DNA from: Maricaulis sp.
GTDB lineage: Bacteria; Pseudomonadota; Alphaproteobacteria; Caulobacterales; Maricaulaceae
Direction: 5' to 3'
Length of the DNA stretch: 64,000 nucleotides
Assembly (NCBI RefSeq): GCF_015665295.1
Contig: NZ_JADFAJ010000018.1
Coordinates: 1 to 64,000 of the forward strand
How positions within the stretch are numbered: position 1 is the first letter of the stretch; each line of letters opens with the position of its first letter. Position numbers and translations under genes: made by a program. Of this stretch, positions 33,532-42,813 are shown piece by piece. The notes under the pieces are model-generated. The model was given only the letters and a program-made list of their open reading frames with translations, was not told the DNA's origin and did not search any database.

Positions 33532-33745
33532 GGGGCTGTCTCCTCAGGCGTGGCCGGTCACCCCTCTGTGACCTGTCACCACGACATCAAGACTGCCCGT
33601 CGCCGACTCTCTGCGCCCTGACCGGCTCAGTAAACCTTTGAGAGAATTCGGTTAGAAAATGTCGCGCTTGTAAGGGCGAGGTAAGCCTGATTCAGGTTTG
33701 CGCGACGAATGGGAGCGTTTCGGATCCCAACGACACCCGTCCGGC

Positions 33746-34171
33746 TCACAGTGCCTCGGAACTGCCCTGCGCCGGCGTAATCAGGAAATGCCCGTGCAGG
33801 GTCGCAACCGGGGCATCAATCCGGTTTTGCCAGGCTTCGACGCGGACATTGGCGACGCGGCGACCGGAGCGCGCGACGACGGCCCGCGCATAGACATCCT
33901 GGGCCCGCGCCGGACGCAGATAGTCAATGGCCACATCGATCGGCTTGGGCAGGCGTTCGAGCGGCTGGCTGGCGAGCAATGAGGCCGAGGCCACGATTTC
34001 AAGGAAGGCGCCGACGGCACCGCCATGCAGGGCCGGGATCAGCGGATTGCCAACAAGGTGGTCGGCAAAGGGCAGGACGCCGGTCAACTCATTGCCCCGG
34101 CGGTCAAGCCGGACGCCGAAGCGGGCCACATAGGGCGCCGCCATGAGGGTTTCGAGCAGAACCGGATTCAT
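33746..34171 (-). CDS. PaaI-type hotdog thioesterase A
   Basis: 141 residues of the hotdog-fold PaaI/YdiI-like acyl-CoA thioesterase superfamily. The active-site region reads NPLIPALHGGAVGAFLEI (HGG motif), followed by KPIDVAIDYLRPARAQDVYA. It overlaps the upstream thioesterase gene by four bases (ATGA). The substrate is unknown; the pair probably forms one transcript and may form a heteromer. Confidence 0.88.
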   Translation of the reverse strand: MNPVLLETLMAAPYVARFGVRLDRRGNELTGVLPFADHLVGNPLIPALHGGAVGAFLEIVASASLLASQPLERLPKPIDVAIDYLRPARAQDVYARAVVARSGRRVANVRVEAWQNRIDAPVATLHGHFLITPAQGSSEAL

Positions 34172-34656
34172 TCCATCCGCCCTTCGGTATAGGCGCGACG
34201 GGCACGTTCCTGTGCCGCCTTGGAGGCCTTGGTGATCATGAAGGCGGCCTGGGCGATGGCGACCGGGTCGTCCGGATCGCCATCATGGGCCGTGGCCCGG
34301 ACAAAAGCGACGAGGCCGTGTGATTTGAGGCAGCTGGCCTCGGCGGTGACATCCAGGCCCGGCCTGGCCGGTCGCAGATAGTCGATCCGCAGATCGAGCG
34401 TCGCGGGTGTGTCCTTGGCACCGAAACCGGCAAAGGCCGCCATGCCGCAGGCATGGTCGAGCAGGGCGGTTATCACGCCGCCATGCAGTGTTCCGGCATC
34501 CGGGTCACCGACCAGGCTTTCATCATAGCGCGCGCCCATCACCGCCCGTCCGGGTGTCAGGGCCTTGAGCGACAGGCCCAGCGCGACGGCATGCGGCGAA
34601 CCGTCCACGATCAGCGGAGCGATGGAATCGAGGCGGGACTGTATGTCGTCGGTCAT
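34168..34656 (-). CDS. PaaI-type hotdog thioesterase B
   Basis: 162 residues, hotdog fold with DAGTLHGGVITALLDHACGMAA (HGG plus the acidic residue on the central helix) and TLDLRIDYLRPARPGLDV. It lies directly upstream of, and is translationally coupled with, the second thioesterase. The two share the RIDYLRPARP/AIDYLRPAR segment, so they are tandem paralogues. Confidence 0.88.
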   Translation of the reverse strand: MTDDIQSRLDSIAPLIVDGSPHAVALGLSLKALTPGRAVMGARYDESLVGDPDAGTLHGGVITALLDHACGMAAFAGFGAKDTPATLDLRIDYLRPARPGLDVTAEASCLKSHGLVAFVRATAHDGDPDDPVAIAQAAFMITKASKAAQERARRAYTEGRME

Positions 34657-34716
34657 GGCGATCCTGCGGGTCTGGACAGACTTGATAAGCCAGCCCGGCC
34701 CGTCCCGGAAGCCGCC

Positions 34717-35550
34717 TTAGCGGCGCCCCATGCGCTTGGCGACGACCTGTTCGAGGCCGGACACGACCGGTTCACGCAACGGATTGCCGTCCTCAGCCAT
34801 GCGGGCGAGCTGAGCGAGGGCGGCGCGGTGCATCTCGACGACCTCGGCTTCGACTGCCGTATATTCGTGCACTGCCGTGATAAAGCGCTGCAGGGAGCGG
34901 CCGACGCGAATGGCCAGCCGGTCCCCGGTGAGTTGCGTTTCGTGGGACAGTGCAATCGCGGCGGCGCGGGCGGCGGCCAGGGGCGTCGTCAGGTCGTCGG
35001 CAACGTCGGCCATGCGCTTGTAGGCCGGACCATGTGCCTTGCGCGGACGTCTTCGGCGGTCGGGTCCGGTGAACCGCGATGCGCTGATGAAGGCACGTGG
35101 CTGGGCGTGGAGTGACCGCAGCCGGTCCTGCAGCGTCACAGGGGCGATCGGTGTGATCAGGAACTCGGAAACCCCGGCATCACGCGCCCGCTCGATTTCC
35201 CGCCGCGAGCGCGGTTGGGAAATCAGGACAATCGGTGTGTCGCGGTAGGGGGCATTTTCGGTCTCGCGGATCGACCGCACGAGTTTCAGGCGGTCTTCCG
35301 CCGGATCGTCATGCTCGTGCCAGTCCGCAATGATGACACTCGGCGTCCGTTCGCCAATCTGGGCCATCGCGGCGTCGCCACGTTTGGCGATCATGACGTT
35401 TTCGGCGCCACCATCCCGCAGGAGGCCGATCAGCATATTGCGCAGGAAGCCGTTCGACTCAAGCAGCAGCGGGGCTCCGCTGCAGGCCTGGAAGTCGGTG
35501 GCGGGCATGGTCGTGGCCGCACTTGACGGGTTTCGCACAAGGGATGTCAT
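34717..35550 (-). CDS. Single-domain response-regulator-like protein with a helical tail
   Basis: 277 residues. Residues ~20-145 form a receiver domain: LLLESNGFLRNMLIGLLRDGG, SVIIADWHEHDDPAEDRLKLV with the likely phosphoacceptor aspartate in ADW, TPIVLISQPRSRREIERARDAG and the conserved lysine position replaced (LITPIAPVTLQDRL). The helical C-terminal half has no known output domain. ATG 35550 is chosen; the longer frame is out of family. No histidine kinase gene is adjacent. Function is unknown. Confidence 0.72.
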   Translation of the reverse strand: MTSLVRNPSSAATTMPATDFQACSGAPLLLESNGFLRNMLIGLLRDGGAENVMIAKRGDAAMAQIGERTPSVIIADWHEHDDPAEDRLKLVRSIRETENAPYRDTPIVLISQPRSRREIERARDAGVSEFLITPIAPVTLQDRLRSLHAQPRAFISASRFTGPDRRRRPRKAHGPAYKRMADVADDLTTPLAAARAAAIALSHETQLTGDRLAIRVGRSLQRFITAVHEYTAVEAEVVEMHRAALAQLARMAEDGNPLREPVVSGLEQVVAKRMGRR

Positions 35551-35624
35551 GCCAATCCCGTAACCCATCTTCCTTGCCAACCGGCAAAGGAGGATAGTTA
35601 ACGAAAGCGGAATGTCGGCCGGAC

Positions 35625-35945
35625 TCAGTTGCGCCGCAGGGCACCGAGGACCCGGAACACGATCCAGATCGGAATGACCAGGATGGCGCCGAGCAGGAAG
35701 TATTCGATCGCCCAGCCCACCGAATGGGTCAGGAAATCGATGAACCGTCCCCAGGATTCCGCAATGGTCCCGAAAAAGTCGACCCAGAGCCGGCGTGGAT
35801 TGACGTGGAAGGCGGCCAGGACAAAGCCGGCCAGGACACACAGGACCACGACGCGGATGATGTCGGTCGAGCCGACCCGGATCAGGCGCTGGACGAATGT
35901 GGTGCGGCCGGTGGGGCGGCTGCTCGATGTATCGCGATCTGTCAT
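35625..35945 (-). CDS. DUF6460 membrane protein
   Basis: 106 residues with two predicted helices (IIRVVVLCVLAGFVLAAFHV and WAIEYFLLGAILVIPIWIVFRVL) separated by NPRRLWVDFFGTIAESWGRF. This pattern is found in alphaproteobacterial DUF6460 proteins, whose function is unknown. It precedes the response-regulator-like gene by 75 bases on the same strand. Confidence 0.8.
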   Translation of the reverse strand: MTDRDTSSSRPTGRTTFVQRLIRVGSTDIIRVVVLCVLAGFVLAAFHVNPRRLWVDFFGTIAESWGRFIDFLTHSVGWAIEYFLLGAILVIPIWIVFRVLGALRRN

Positions 35946-36005
35946 GCGGTCAGCTTACCCCCAAATGCGGCGCAATCGGGGCCGCAGCCCCGATGCCCGT
36001 GCGGA

Positions 36006-36836
36006 TCAGCCCTTGCGGGCGATATTGACGCGATGCGGGTAGGGAATGGAGATGCCGTTCTTGTCAAAGGCCTCTTTGACATTCTTCATCGCATCGAAAT
36101 GCACGCCCCAGTAATCACCGGTATTGCACCAGGCGCGGGTCACGATATCGACCGAGCTTTCGCCGTGGGCCTTGACCGCGGTGAAGACCGCCGGGTCGGA
36201 ATGGACCCGCTCGTCGGCGCCGATCGTGTCGCTGATCACCTGCATCGCCTTGGAAATGTCATCGCCATAATCGATCGAAAAGACAAGATCGACGCGGCGG
36301 GTCGGATTGGCGGAATAATTGGTGATCGTGTCACCCCAGGACTTGCCGTTGGGGATGATGATTTTCTTGTTGTCACCGGTCGCCAGCACCGTCGTGAAAA
36401 GTGTGATTTCCTGGACTGCGCCGGACGTGCCCGCCAGTTCCACCCAGTCGCCGAGACGATAGGGGCGGAACAGGATCAGCATGACGCCGGCGGCGAGGTT
36501 GGACAGCGTGCCCTGCAGGGCCAGACCGATCGCCAGCGAAGCCGCGCCGAGTGTTGCGACGAAGCTGGTCGTGGGAATGCCGAATGTGCCGAGCATGGCG
36601 ATGACGACCATCGCCATGATGCCGTAATAGGCCAGTGATCCGAAAAAGCTGCCCAGCGTGTCGTCCATGCGCTCGCTCTTGAGCACGGCATTGCGGATCG
36701 CCTTGCGAACCGAGCCGGCAATCGCCAGGCCGACGATGAGAATGATGGCGGCGAGCACGACATTGGTGCTGGCTGCAATACCGGTCTCGACCAGGGTCGC
36801 GAGCGTTTCCGGATTCATGAGGTCTTCGGGATTCAT
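36006..36836 (-). CDS. Small-conductance mechanosensitive channel (MscS)
   Basis: 276 residues, the size of E. coli MscS. Three helices: residues ~20-40, 62-85, and the pore-lining TM3 (VATLGAASLAIGLALQGTLSNLAAGVMLIL over two lines of the pore, with the alternating Ala/Gly pattern), then the beta domain (FRPYRLGDWVEL) and IPNGKSWGDTITNYS. It opens under membrane tension to relieve hypo-osmotic shock. The ATG has GGGGGCAAG upstream. Confidence 0.93.
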   Translation of the reverse strand: MNPEDLMNPETLATLVETGIAASTNVVLAAIILIVGLAIAGSVRKAIRNAVLKSERMDDTLGSFFGSLAYYGIMAMVVIAMLGTFGIPTTSFVATLGAASLAIGLALQGTLSNLAAGVMLILFRPYRLGDWVELAGTSGAVQEITLFTTVLATGDNKKIIIPNGKSWGDTITNYSANPTRRVDLVFSIDYGDDISKAMQVISDTIGADERVHSDPAVFTAVKAHGESSVDIVTRAWCNTGDYWGVHFDAMKNVKEAFDKNGISIPYPHRVNIARKG

Positions 36837-36911
36837 GGCTTGCCCCCCTTGGCATTCAGTCCTGAAAATCTCCCTAGCACCCTTCTCCCGGCAAGGGAAA
36901 GCGCGTTTTGA

Positions 36912-37643
36912 TCAGCCGTCGCCACGCTCTGCGGTGCTGGGCTGCGTACCGCGCACGATGTCGATTTTCTGCCAGATCTTGGCCGACATGTTGGAGGTCA
37001 GGCTCTCAATGTCATTGACCGCGGCGATCACGACGGGATCGCGCGAGCTTTGGGCGTAAAGCGCGGCAATCTTGCCCGCCAGGCTGAGCGCCTCCGCGCA
37101 ATAATCGAGATAGCGGCCCAACTCGAACTCGGTCATGGCCCGCTCGGGCGAGGCGGCAGTGCGCGGCCCCAGACGCAGCAGCGCTGTCGGATCCTTGGTC
37201 AGCTGGTGCATGTCGATGACATGGGCGATCGAGCGCAATTCGTGCAGGTCATCCAGCGCTAGCGAGCGCTTCAGGCGTTCCTCGACCCGGGTCAGGGTAA
37301 AGATCGCGACGGCTGCCAGAATGACGATGTTCAACCCGGCTTCGACGCCTTCGAATACGGTGAAGACGTCAGCCTGCCCGCTGTTGACCTGGGCCCAGGC
37401 GAATACCTGGGTGCCGACGTAGACCAGGCCCGCAAGCGCGAGCAGGACCGCGAGCAGCGTACCGCTGCGCAGGAGAAAATAGGGACGGGACAGTCGCTGG
37501 CTGCGCCGACGGTCACGCTTGGCGAGGCCGATCAGCTCGTCGATGACATTATTGAGGCTGGCGCTGGCGAAACGGTCACGGCATCGCGCCGCGAGGCGTT
37601 CCAGCGTGGCCACAATATGATCCGAACTGAGTTGCCTGAACAC
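36912..37643 (-). CDS. Two-helix membrane protein of unknown function
   Basis: 243 residues: a basic cytoplasmic N-terminus (residues 1-55), two helices (TLLAVLLALAGLVYVGTQVFAW and GLNIVILAAVAIFTL) and a helical C-terminal domain containing DLHELRSIAHVIDMHQLTKDP and YLDYCAEALSLAGKIAALYAQ. The C-terminal region looks conserved and soluble, but I do not recognise the family. It lies upstream of mscS on the same strand with a 75-base gap. Confidence 0.7.
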   Translation of the reverse strand: MFRQLSSDHIVATLERLAARCRDRFASASLNNVIDELIGLAKRDRRRSQRLSRPYFLLRSGTLLAVLLALAGLVYVGTQVFAWAQVNSGQADVFTVFEGVEAGLNIVILAAVAIFTLTRVEERLKRSLALDDLHELRSIAHVIDMHQLTKDPTALLRLGPRTAASPERAMTEFELGRYLDYCAEALSLAGKIAALYAQSSRDPVVIAAVNDIESLTSNMSAKIWQKIDIVRGTQPSTAERGDG

Positions 37644-37724
37644 GACGCCCCCCCTGCGCGCGGCCTCTCATCGGCAGGCAGCAACCCAGTCCTAGCCCGG
37701 ACAGGCCGGACCTGTCACGCCGGT

Positions 37725-38672
37725 TCAGCTCGCTGCGGCCACGGCTGCCGTGGTTCCTGCAACGGCAGCGATCACCGCCGCCTGGGCAGCCAGGATGGCG
37801 GCGAGGTCGCGGGCCGCGGCGTGCGGCTGGCTGGTGCCGGTCTGGGCCTGGGCAAGGCGCATGGCGAGGCGCGCCGCAACCTGGCCCGACGGACGCGGCC
37901 GCAGGGCCCTGACGGTTTCGAAGCTGGAGACCAGACGGTCGGCTGTCTCGGCGCCACGTCCGCGGGCGGCCAGAACCGCCAGGCCGGTCTTGCCGACGCC
38001 ATTGCGCAGCACGGGCCGGCCGCGCACCGCCGTGTTGAGGCTGGTCCAGGCTGCGGCGATCTCGCCGTGATCGATCGGTCCGAGGCAGATTTCCTGGGCC
38101 GCGCCTTCGACATGATGACCCGGTACGCCGGCGGCGCGCAGGGCATTGCGGGCGCGGTCGAGCTTCTTGCGGGCACAGTCCGGTGTTTCGCCCATGGCGG
38201 CAAAGGTCGCCGCGAGGACATCCTCGCGAGCCGGAACGCGGCGCCACCAGGGCAGGGCGATCTCGTCGAGAATGTCAAAAAACGTGTCGACCTGCCCCGT
38301 CTCTCCGCCGGCGACGGCGAGCGCCAGCGCGGCGCAGGAGCCACCATGGCTGAGCATGCGGCTGCCGCGCTCGCGGCGGCGCTCGTTCAGCGCTTCGCGG
38401 ATGGCAAAGAACTGGTCTGCCGTGCGATTGGAGGACGCCAGGGCGGCGGAGAAGACGAGGCGCATGGCCCGGCCCGGCGAGCGCCAGCTTCCCAGGCCTT
38501 CATTCATCCGGTCGCGGATGGTCAGGGTGCGGTCGGTGAGCACGTCGGGCGTTTCGGTCGCGGAGATGCAGGCCAGGGCAGAGAAGCGGCCATACAGGCA
38601 CTCACCCTTGCTGGCGCGTTCACTGAACGCAGCATCAAGCCGTTGAAACCGTTCAATGACGGCGTTGACCAT
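37725..38672 (-). CDS. Conserved hypothetical protein, possibly DUF4003-like
   Basis: 315 residues, soluble, with Ala/Arg-rich helices. Distinctive segments include VIERFQRLDAAFSERA, WWRRVPAREDVLAATFAAMG, CARKKLDRARNALRAAGVPGHH and AAQEICLG. The general layout recalls DUF4003 proteins, but the match is from memory and weak. ATG 38672 follows GAGGGAAA; the longer frame to 38714 is less likely. The C-terminal 30 residues are low complexity (Ala/Val/Thr). Confidence 0.65.
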   Translation of the reverse strand: MVNAVIERFQRLDAAFSERASKGECLYGRFSALACISATETPDVLTDRTLTIRDRMNEGLGSWRSPGRAMRLVFSAALASSNRTADQFFAIREALNERRRERGSRMLSHGGSCAALALAVAGGETGQVDTFFDILDEIALPWWRRVPAREDVLAATFAAMGETPDCARKKLDRARNALRAAGVPGHHVEGAAQEICLGPIDHGEIAAAWTSLNTAVRGRPVLRNGVGKTGLAVLAARGRGAETADRLVSSFETVRALRPRPSGQVAARLAMRLAQAQTGTSQPHAAARDLAAILAAQAAVIAAVAGTTAAVAAAS

Positions 38673-38809
38673 GACCCAATTTCCCTCGCTAATGGCAAAC
38701 TCGCCTGTCACCATGGCGAAAACGGGGCAAAACGGGCAGGGGGATGCTCAGGGCAGTCATCCCCCCCTTGGGAAAGGGCGCGGACCGCAAGGCGCGCCAG
38801 GACAGCGTC

Positions 38810-41296
38810 ATGCCGACTGCACCAGCCCCGGATCTCGCACCTTCCGTGTTGCCGGAACGCTTTGCGGACTGGTTCGCCGCGCGTGGCTGGCAGGCGCGCT
38901 CCCACCAGCTCGAGATGATCGAAACGGCGCAGGCCGGCGAGGACGCCCTGCTGATCGCGCCCACCGGCGGCGGCAAGACGCTGGGCGGCTTCCTGCCCAG
39001 CCTGATCGATCTTGCGGCCCGGACCCATGGTCAGGGCAAGACACGGCCACACCGGCTGCACACGCTGTATGTCTCGCCGCTCAAGGCGCTGTCGGTCGAC
39101 GTCGCCCGCAATCTTGTGATCCCGGTCGAGGAGATGGGGCTGGACCTGCGCATCGAGACGCGGACCGGCGACACGTCGGCAGCCAAGCGCCAGCGCCAGC
39201 GGGCCCATCCGCCGGACATCCTTTTGACCACGCCGGAACAGCTCGCCCTGTTCTGCGCCACAGCCAATGCCGAGGCCCTTTTCCGCGACCTGCGCCGGAT
39301 CATCATCGACGAGATCCACGCCATCGCACCGCAAAAGCGCGGCGACCTGCTCTCGCTCGATCTGGCCACCATCCGTCAGTGGGCGCCGGACGCCAGTCGC
39401 GCCGGCCTGTCCGCAACCATTGCCGATGAGGGCGGTCTGGCGCGCTGGCTCGTCGCCCAGCCCGCCGGCGGTGATCGCTTTGCACGCATCGTCCGCGGGG
39501 AAGCCGGCGCCCGTCCCGAGGTGGAAATCCTCGATCCGGCGGATCGCATTCCCTGGGCCGGGCATTCCGGTCGTCATGCGCTGGGCGATGTCTATGAACG
39601 CATCAGGGCAGCGAAGATGGCGCTCGTCTTCGTCAATACGCGCTCCCAGGCCGAGCTGACCTTCCAGGAACTCTGGGCGCGCAATGACGCCAACCTGCCC
39701 ATCGCCCTGCATCATGGATCGCTGTCGCCGGAACAGCGCCGCAAGGTGGAAAAGGCAATGGCTGAGGGGCGGTTGAAGGCTGTCGTGTGTACCTCGACCC
39801 TCGATCTCGGCATCGACTGGGGCGATGTCGACCTGGTGATCCAGATGGGGGCGCCGAAGGGCTCTTCCCGCCTGATCCAGCGGCTTGGCCGTTCCAACCA
39901 CAGGCTTGATGCTCCGTCGCGTGCCTTGCTGGCGCCGACCAATCGTTTCGAGCATCTGGAATGCCAGGCGGCCCGCCAGGCGGTCGCCGAGAATGCGCTT
40001 GATGGCGAGCCGCTGGCGGCCGGATCACTGGACGTCCTGGCCCAGCACATCATGGGGCGCGGCTGCGGCGACGGGTTCGAGGCGGATGCCCTGTTCGACG
40101 AGGTCCGCAGCGCAGCGCCCTATGCCGAGATCGACCGCGAGACTTTCGACCGGGTGCTCGATTTCACGGCCACCGGTGGCTATGCCCTCAATACCTACGA
40201 GCGTTTCCGGCGTCTGGTTAAGCGCAAGGACGGCCGCTGGCTGGCCCGCACGCCGCAGATCGCCCAGCGCTACAGGATGAATGTCGGCACGATCGTCGAG
40301 GCGCCGATGCTGGATGTGGTGGTGTCCGGTCGCGGCCGCGGCGGGCACCGGCTCGGGCAGGTCGAGGAATGGTTCGTCGAACAGCTCAGCCCCGGCGACA
40401 CGTTCATTTTCGCCGGCCAGGTGCTGCGCTTTGTCGCGATCGAGGAGATGTCGGCCAGGGTTACCCGTGCCGCCGATGCCGATCCCAAGATCCCGTTCTA
40501 CCAGGGCGGCAAGTTTCCCCTTTCCACCTATCTCGCCGAGCGCGTCCGCGACATGGTCCAGCATCCCGACCAGTGGGGCGAGCTGCCCGAGCAGGTCCGC
40601 GACTGGCTGAGCCTCCAGGCGAGCCGTTCGCGATTGCCCGACGCGCACGGCCTGCTGGTGGAAACCTTCCCGCGATCGGCCCGCTACTACATGGTCTGCT
40701 ACCCGTTCGAGGGACGGCTGGCGCACCAGACCCTCGGCATGCTCTTGACCCGCCGCCTCGAACGCCTCGGCATGCGACCGATGGGTTTTGTCGCCAATGA
40801 ATATGCCGTCTCGGTCTGGGGGCTGCGTGACCTGTCCGGCCTCGACTTCAATGCGCTGTTCGACGAGGACATGATGGGGGATGATCTCGATGCCTGGCTG
40901 GCCGAGAGCCAGCTCATGAAGCGCACCTTCCGCAATTGTGCCGTCATCGCCGGCCTGATCGAGCGCCGCTTTCCCGGTCAGGAGAAGTCGGGCCGCCAGA
41001 TCACCTTCTCGACCGACCTGATCTATGACGTGCTGCGCGAACACGAGCCGGATCATGTCCTGCTGCGGGCCGCCTGGCAGGATGCCGCCGCCGGCCTGCT
41101 CGACATTCGCCGCCTCGGCGAGGCGCTGACCCGGGTGAAGGGGCGGATCAGCCATGTCGGTCTCGACCGGATCTCGCCTTTGGCCGTGCCGGTCATGCTG
41201 GAGATCGGCAAGGAACCTGTTTATGGCGAGGGTCATGACAGCATCCTCGAGGATGCCGCAGACGAGTTGATCGCGGAGGCCCTCCGGCTTGACTGA
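38810..41296 (+). CDS. Ligase-associated Lhr-type DNA helicase
   Basis: 828 residues of the DEXH helicase branch called ligase-associated DNA damage response helicase (Lhr core): Walker A LIAPTGGGKT, YVSPLKALSVD, DEIH box (RRIIIDEIHAIAPQKRGDLL), GLSATI, VFVNTRSQAE, TSTLDLGIDWGDVDLVIQMG and QRLGRSNHR, followed by the winged-helix and core Lhr domains to the C-terminus. It is a 3'-5' helicase thought to act in DNA repair. Its end overlaps pdeM by eight bases; the usual partner ligase and exonuclease genes are not present here. Confidence 0.92.
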   Translation: MPTAPAPDLAPSVLPERFADWFAARGWQARSHQLEMIETAQAGEDALLIAPTGGGKTLGGFLPSLIDLAARTHGQGKTRPHRLHTLYVSPLKALSVDVARNLVIPVEEMGLDLRIETRTGDTSAAKRQRQRAHPPDILLTTPEQLALFCATANAEALFRDLRRIIIDEIHAIAPQKRGDLLSLDLATIRQWAPDASRAGLSATIADEGGLARWLVAQPAGGDRFARIVRGEAGARPEVEILDPADRIPWAGHSGRHALGDVYERIRAAKMALVFVNTRSQAELTFQELWARNDANLPIALHHGSLSPEQRRKVEKAMAEGRLKAVVCTSTLDLGIDWGDVDLVIQMGAPKGSSRLIQRLGRSNHRLDAPSRALLAPTNRFEHLECQAARQAVAENALDGEPLAAGSLDVLAQHIMGRGCGDGFEADALFDEVRSAAPYAEIDRETFDRVLDFTATGGYALNTYERFRRLVKRKDGRWLARTPQIAQRYRMNVGTIVEAPMLDVVVSGRGRGGHRLGQVEEWFVEQLSPGDTFIFAGQVLRFVAIEEMSARVTRAADADPKIPFYQGGKFPLSTYLAERVRDMVQHPDQWGELPEQVRDWLSLQASRSRLPDAHGLLVETFPRSARYYMVCYPFEGRLAHQTLGMLLTRRLERLGMRPMGFVANEYAVSVWGLRDLSGLDFNALFDEDMMGDDLDAWLAESQLMKRTFRNCAVIAGLIERRFPGQEKSGRQITFSTDLIYDVLREHEPDHVLLRAAWQDAAAGLLDIRRLGEALTRVKGRISHVGLDRISPLAVPVMLEIGKEPVYGEGHDSILEDAADELIAEALRLD

Positions 41297-41990
41297 CACA
41301 ATTGCGGATCATGCCTTCAGCCTCGCCGGAGAAGCGGCGATTGCCGATGCCGAGGGTGTACTGGTTCTGCCCGATCGCGGCGTGCTGGTGGTCTCCGACC
41401 TGCATTTCGAGAAGGGCTCGTCCTATGGCATGGGCGGCCAGATGCTGCCGCCCTATGATACGCGCACCACGCTGCGCCGGCTTGGCGCTGCCATCGCCCG
41501 GCACCGGCCCCGGACCGTGATCGCGCTGGGCGACAGTTTCCATGACCGCCTCGCCGACCGCCGCATGGACGGGGCCGATGTCGAACGGCTCGCAGATCTC
41601 GTCGCCAGTGTGTCGCGCTGGGTCTGGATCGAGGGCAATCATGATCCGGCGCCGCCGCCGCAGTTTGGCGGCGAGGTACGCCACACGCTTGAACTGGGCG
41701 GTCTGGTCCTGCGCCACGAGCCGACCGAGGGGGCAGCGCCGGGCGAGGTCGCCGGACACCTGCATCCCTGCGCGAAGGTGCGCGGCAAGGGGCGGGCGGT
41801 GCGGGCGCGCTGCTTTGCGACCGATGGCGAGCGGTTGATCATGCCGGCTTTCGGCGCCTTTACCGGCGGGTTGAATGTCTGTGACCCGGCCTTTGTCCGC
41901 TGTTTCGGTGGGGTGCCGGGCGCCCTCGTCATGGGGCGGGCACGGATCTATGCGGTTGCCGCGAAATCATGTGTGCCGGACCGGCGCTAG
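41289..41990 (+). CDS. pdeM: Ligase-associated DNA damage response endonuclease PdeM
   Basis: 233 residues of the calcineurin-like phosphoesterase fold: VLVVSDLHFEKGSS (D-x-H), VIALGDSFHD (GD), WIEGNHDP (GNHD) and GEVAGHLHPCAKV (GHxH), which bind two metals. PdeM proteins are encoded with the Lhr helicase in most proteobacteria. It starts at TTG 41289 inside the end of the helicase gene, so the two are translationally coupled. Confidence 0.9.
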   Translation: MTDTIADHAFSLAGEAAIADAEGVLVLPDRGVLVVSDLHFEKGSSYGMGGQMLPPYDTRTTLRRLGAAIARHRPRTVIALGDSFHDRLADRRMDGADVERLADLVASVSRWVWIEGNHDPAPPPQFGGEVRHTLELGGLVLRHEPTEGAAPGEVAGHLHPCAKVRGKGRAVRARCFATDGERLIMPAFGAFTGGLNVCDPAFVRCFGGVPGALVMGRARIYAVAAKSCVPDRR

Positions 41991-42256
41991 GCGCTTCCAG
42001 GCGGATTCCGTCGCGCCAGACCCCACATGTCAGGATTCCTTGCCTGCGGCCGGGCATCCAGCGCCATCAGGTCCTTGATCACGGTATCCCGGTCGGACCC
42101 GCAGGCCGTCACAAGCTGGTCGAGGCTGCGCCAGGTTCAGCGCTCGTCTTCCAGCATCTCCAGCAAGCGCTTGCGGCGCGCGCGCGTTAGCGACCCGGAT
42201 TGCCAGTAGCGAACCCAGCTCAGCAGACTGTCGGACAGGTCGCTGATCCATCCCAT
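41987..42256 (-). pseudogene. Small gene interrupted by one in-frame TGA
   Basis: On the minus strand ATG 42256 opens a 90-codon frame to TAG 41987, broken only by a TGA at codon 40 (42137-42139). Before it: MGWISDLSDSLLSWVRYWQS and ...KRLLEMLEDER; after it: TWRSLDQLVTACGSDRDTVI and NPDMWGLARR. The two halves read as one conserved small protein of the WRSL kind in which a Trp codon TGG would give TGA by one change. Each half is too short for ordinary ORF calling. It may be a true nonsense mutation or a sequencing error. The last four bases overlap the convergent pdeM end. Confidence 0.6.
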
Positions 42257-42304
42257 GGCACCATGATGCCATGTTTTATGTCAGGGTTGAACGCCCGGCC
42301 CGTG

Positions 42305-42775
42305 TCAGACGCTCGCCGCGTAGAGGCCGAGCATGCCGAGCGCTGCCAGCGCCGCGCCGAGCGTCAGCAGGCTTCGAAGCCGGCCATACCAATGCGGCAG
42401 TGAGCCGGATCGTGTTGCGTGGCGGTCCCAGCGCCAGTGCAGGACGAGACCGATCAGGACAAGCGAGATGCCGGGCAGGACAGCTCCGGCCCAATAGGCG
42501 ATCACGGCGGCAAGCCCGGCAAGGCTGGGCAGGACGGAGAGTCCGTAGGTCAGCGCGCTTGCTGGCACGGCACGGGCCATTGCGTGGCCCCACCGCACAC
42601 CGCCCAGAAAACCGAGAATGATCGCGCCATAGACGATGAAGAGCGCGGTCTCGGCGGCAGCGCTGCGGCCGGAGAGCACGGCCTGCGTCGCGAGCCCGAC
42701 CGGCAGCCAGAACGGAATCCAGCCGGCAAGACCGAGCCAGAGGGTGATGGTGAGGCGGGAGGCAGGTGTGCTCAT
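42305..42775 (-). CDS. DUF3429 membrane protein
   Basis: 156 residues with five predicted helices: LTITLWLGLAGWIPFWLP, ETALFIVYGAIILGFLGGVRWG (the FLGGVRWG motif marks DUF3429), LTYGLSVLPSLAGLAAVIAYW, ISLVLIGLVLHWRWDR and LLTLGAALAALGMLGLYA. Function unknown. ATG 42775 is chosen because the family begins there; the frame to 42874 adds a non-family N-terminus. Confidence 0.83.
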   Translation of the reverse strand: MSTPASRLTITLWLGLAGWIPFWLPVGLATQAVLSGRSAAAETALFIVYGAIILGFLGGVRWGHAMARAVPASALTYGLSVLPSLAGLAAVIAYWAGAVLPGISLVLIGLVLHWRWDRHATRSGSLPHWYGRLRSLLTLGAALAALGMLGLYAASV

Positions 42776-42813
42776 GATGCAGAAATAGGCAGACGCCGCG
42801 GATTGGAAAGGGG

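Noticed and set aside
42137-42139. TGA as a selenocysteine codon
   Set aside because: The family position looks like Trp, not a redox site, and no convincing SECIS-like hairpin was identified after the TGA.
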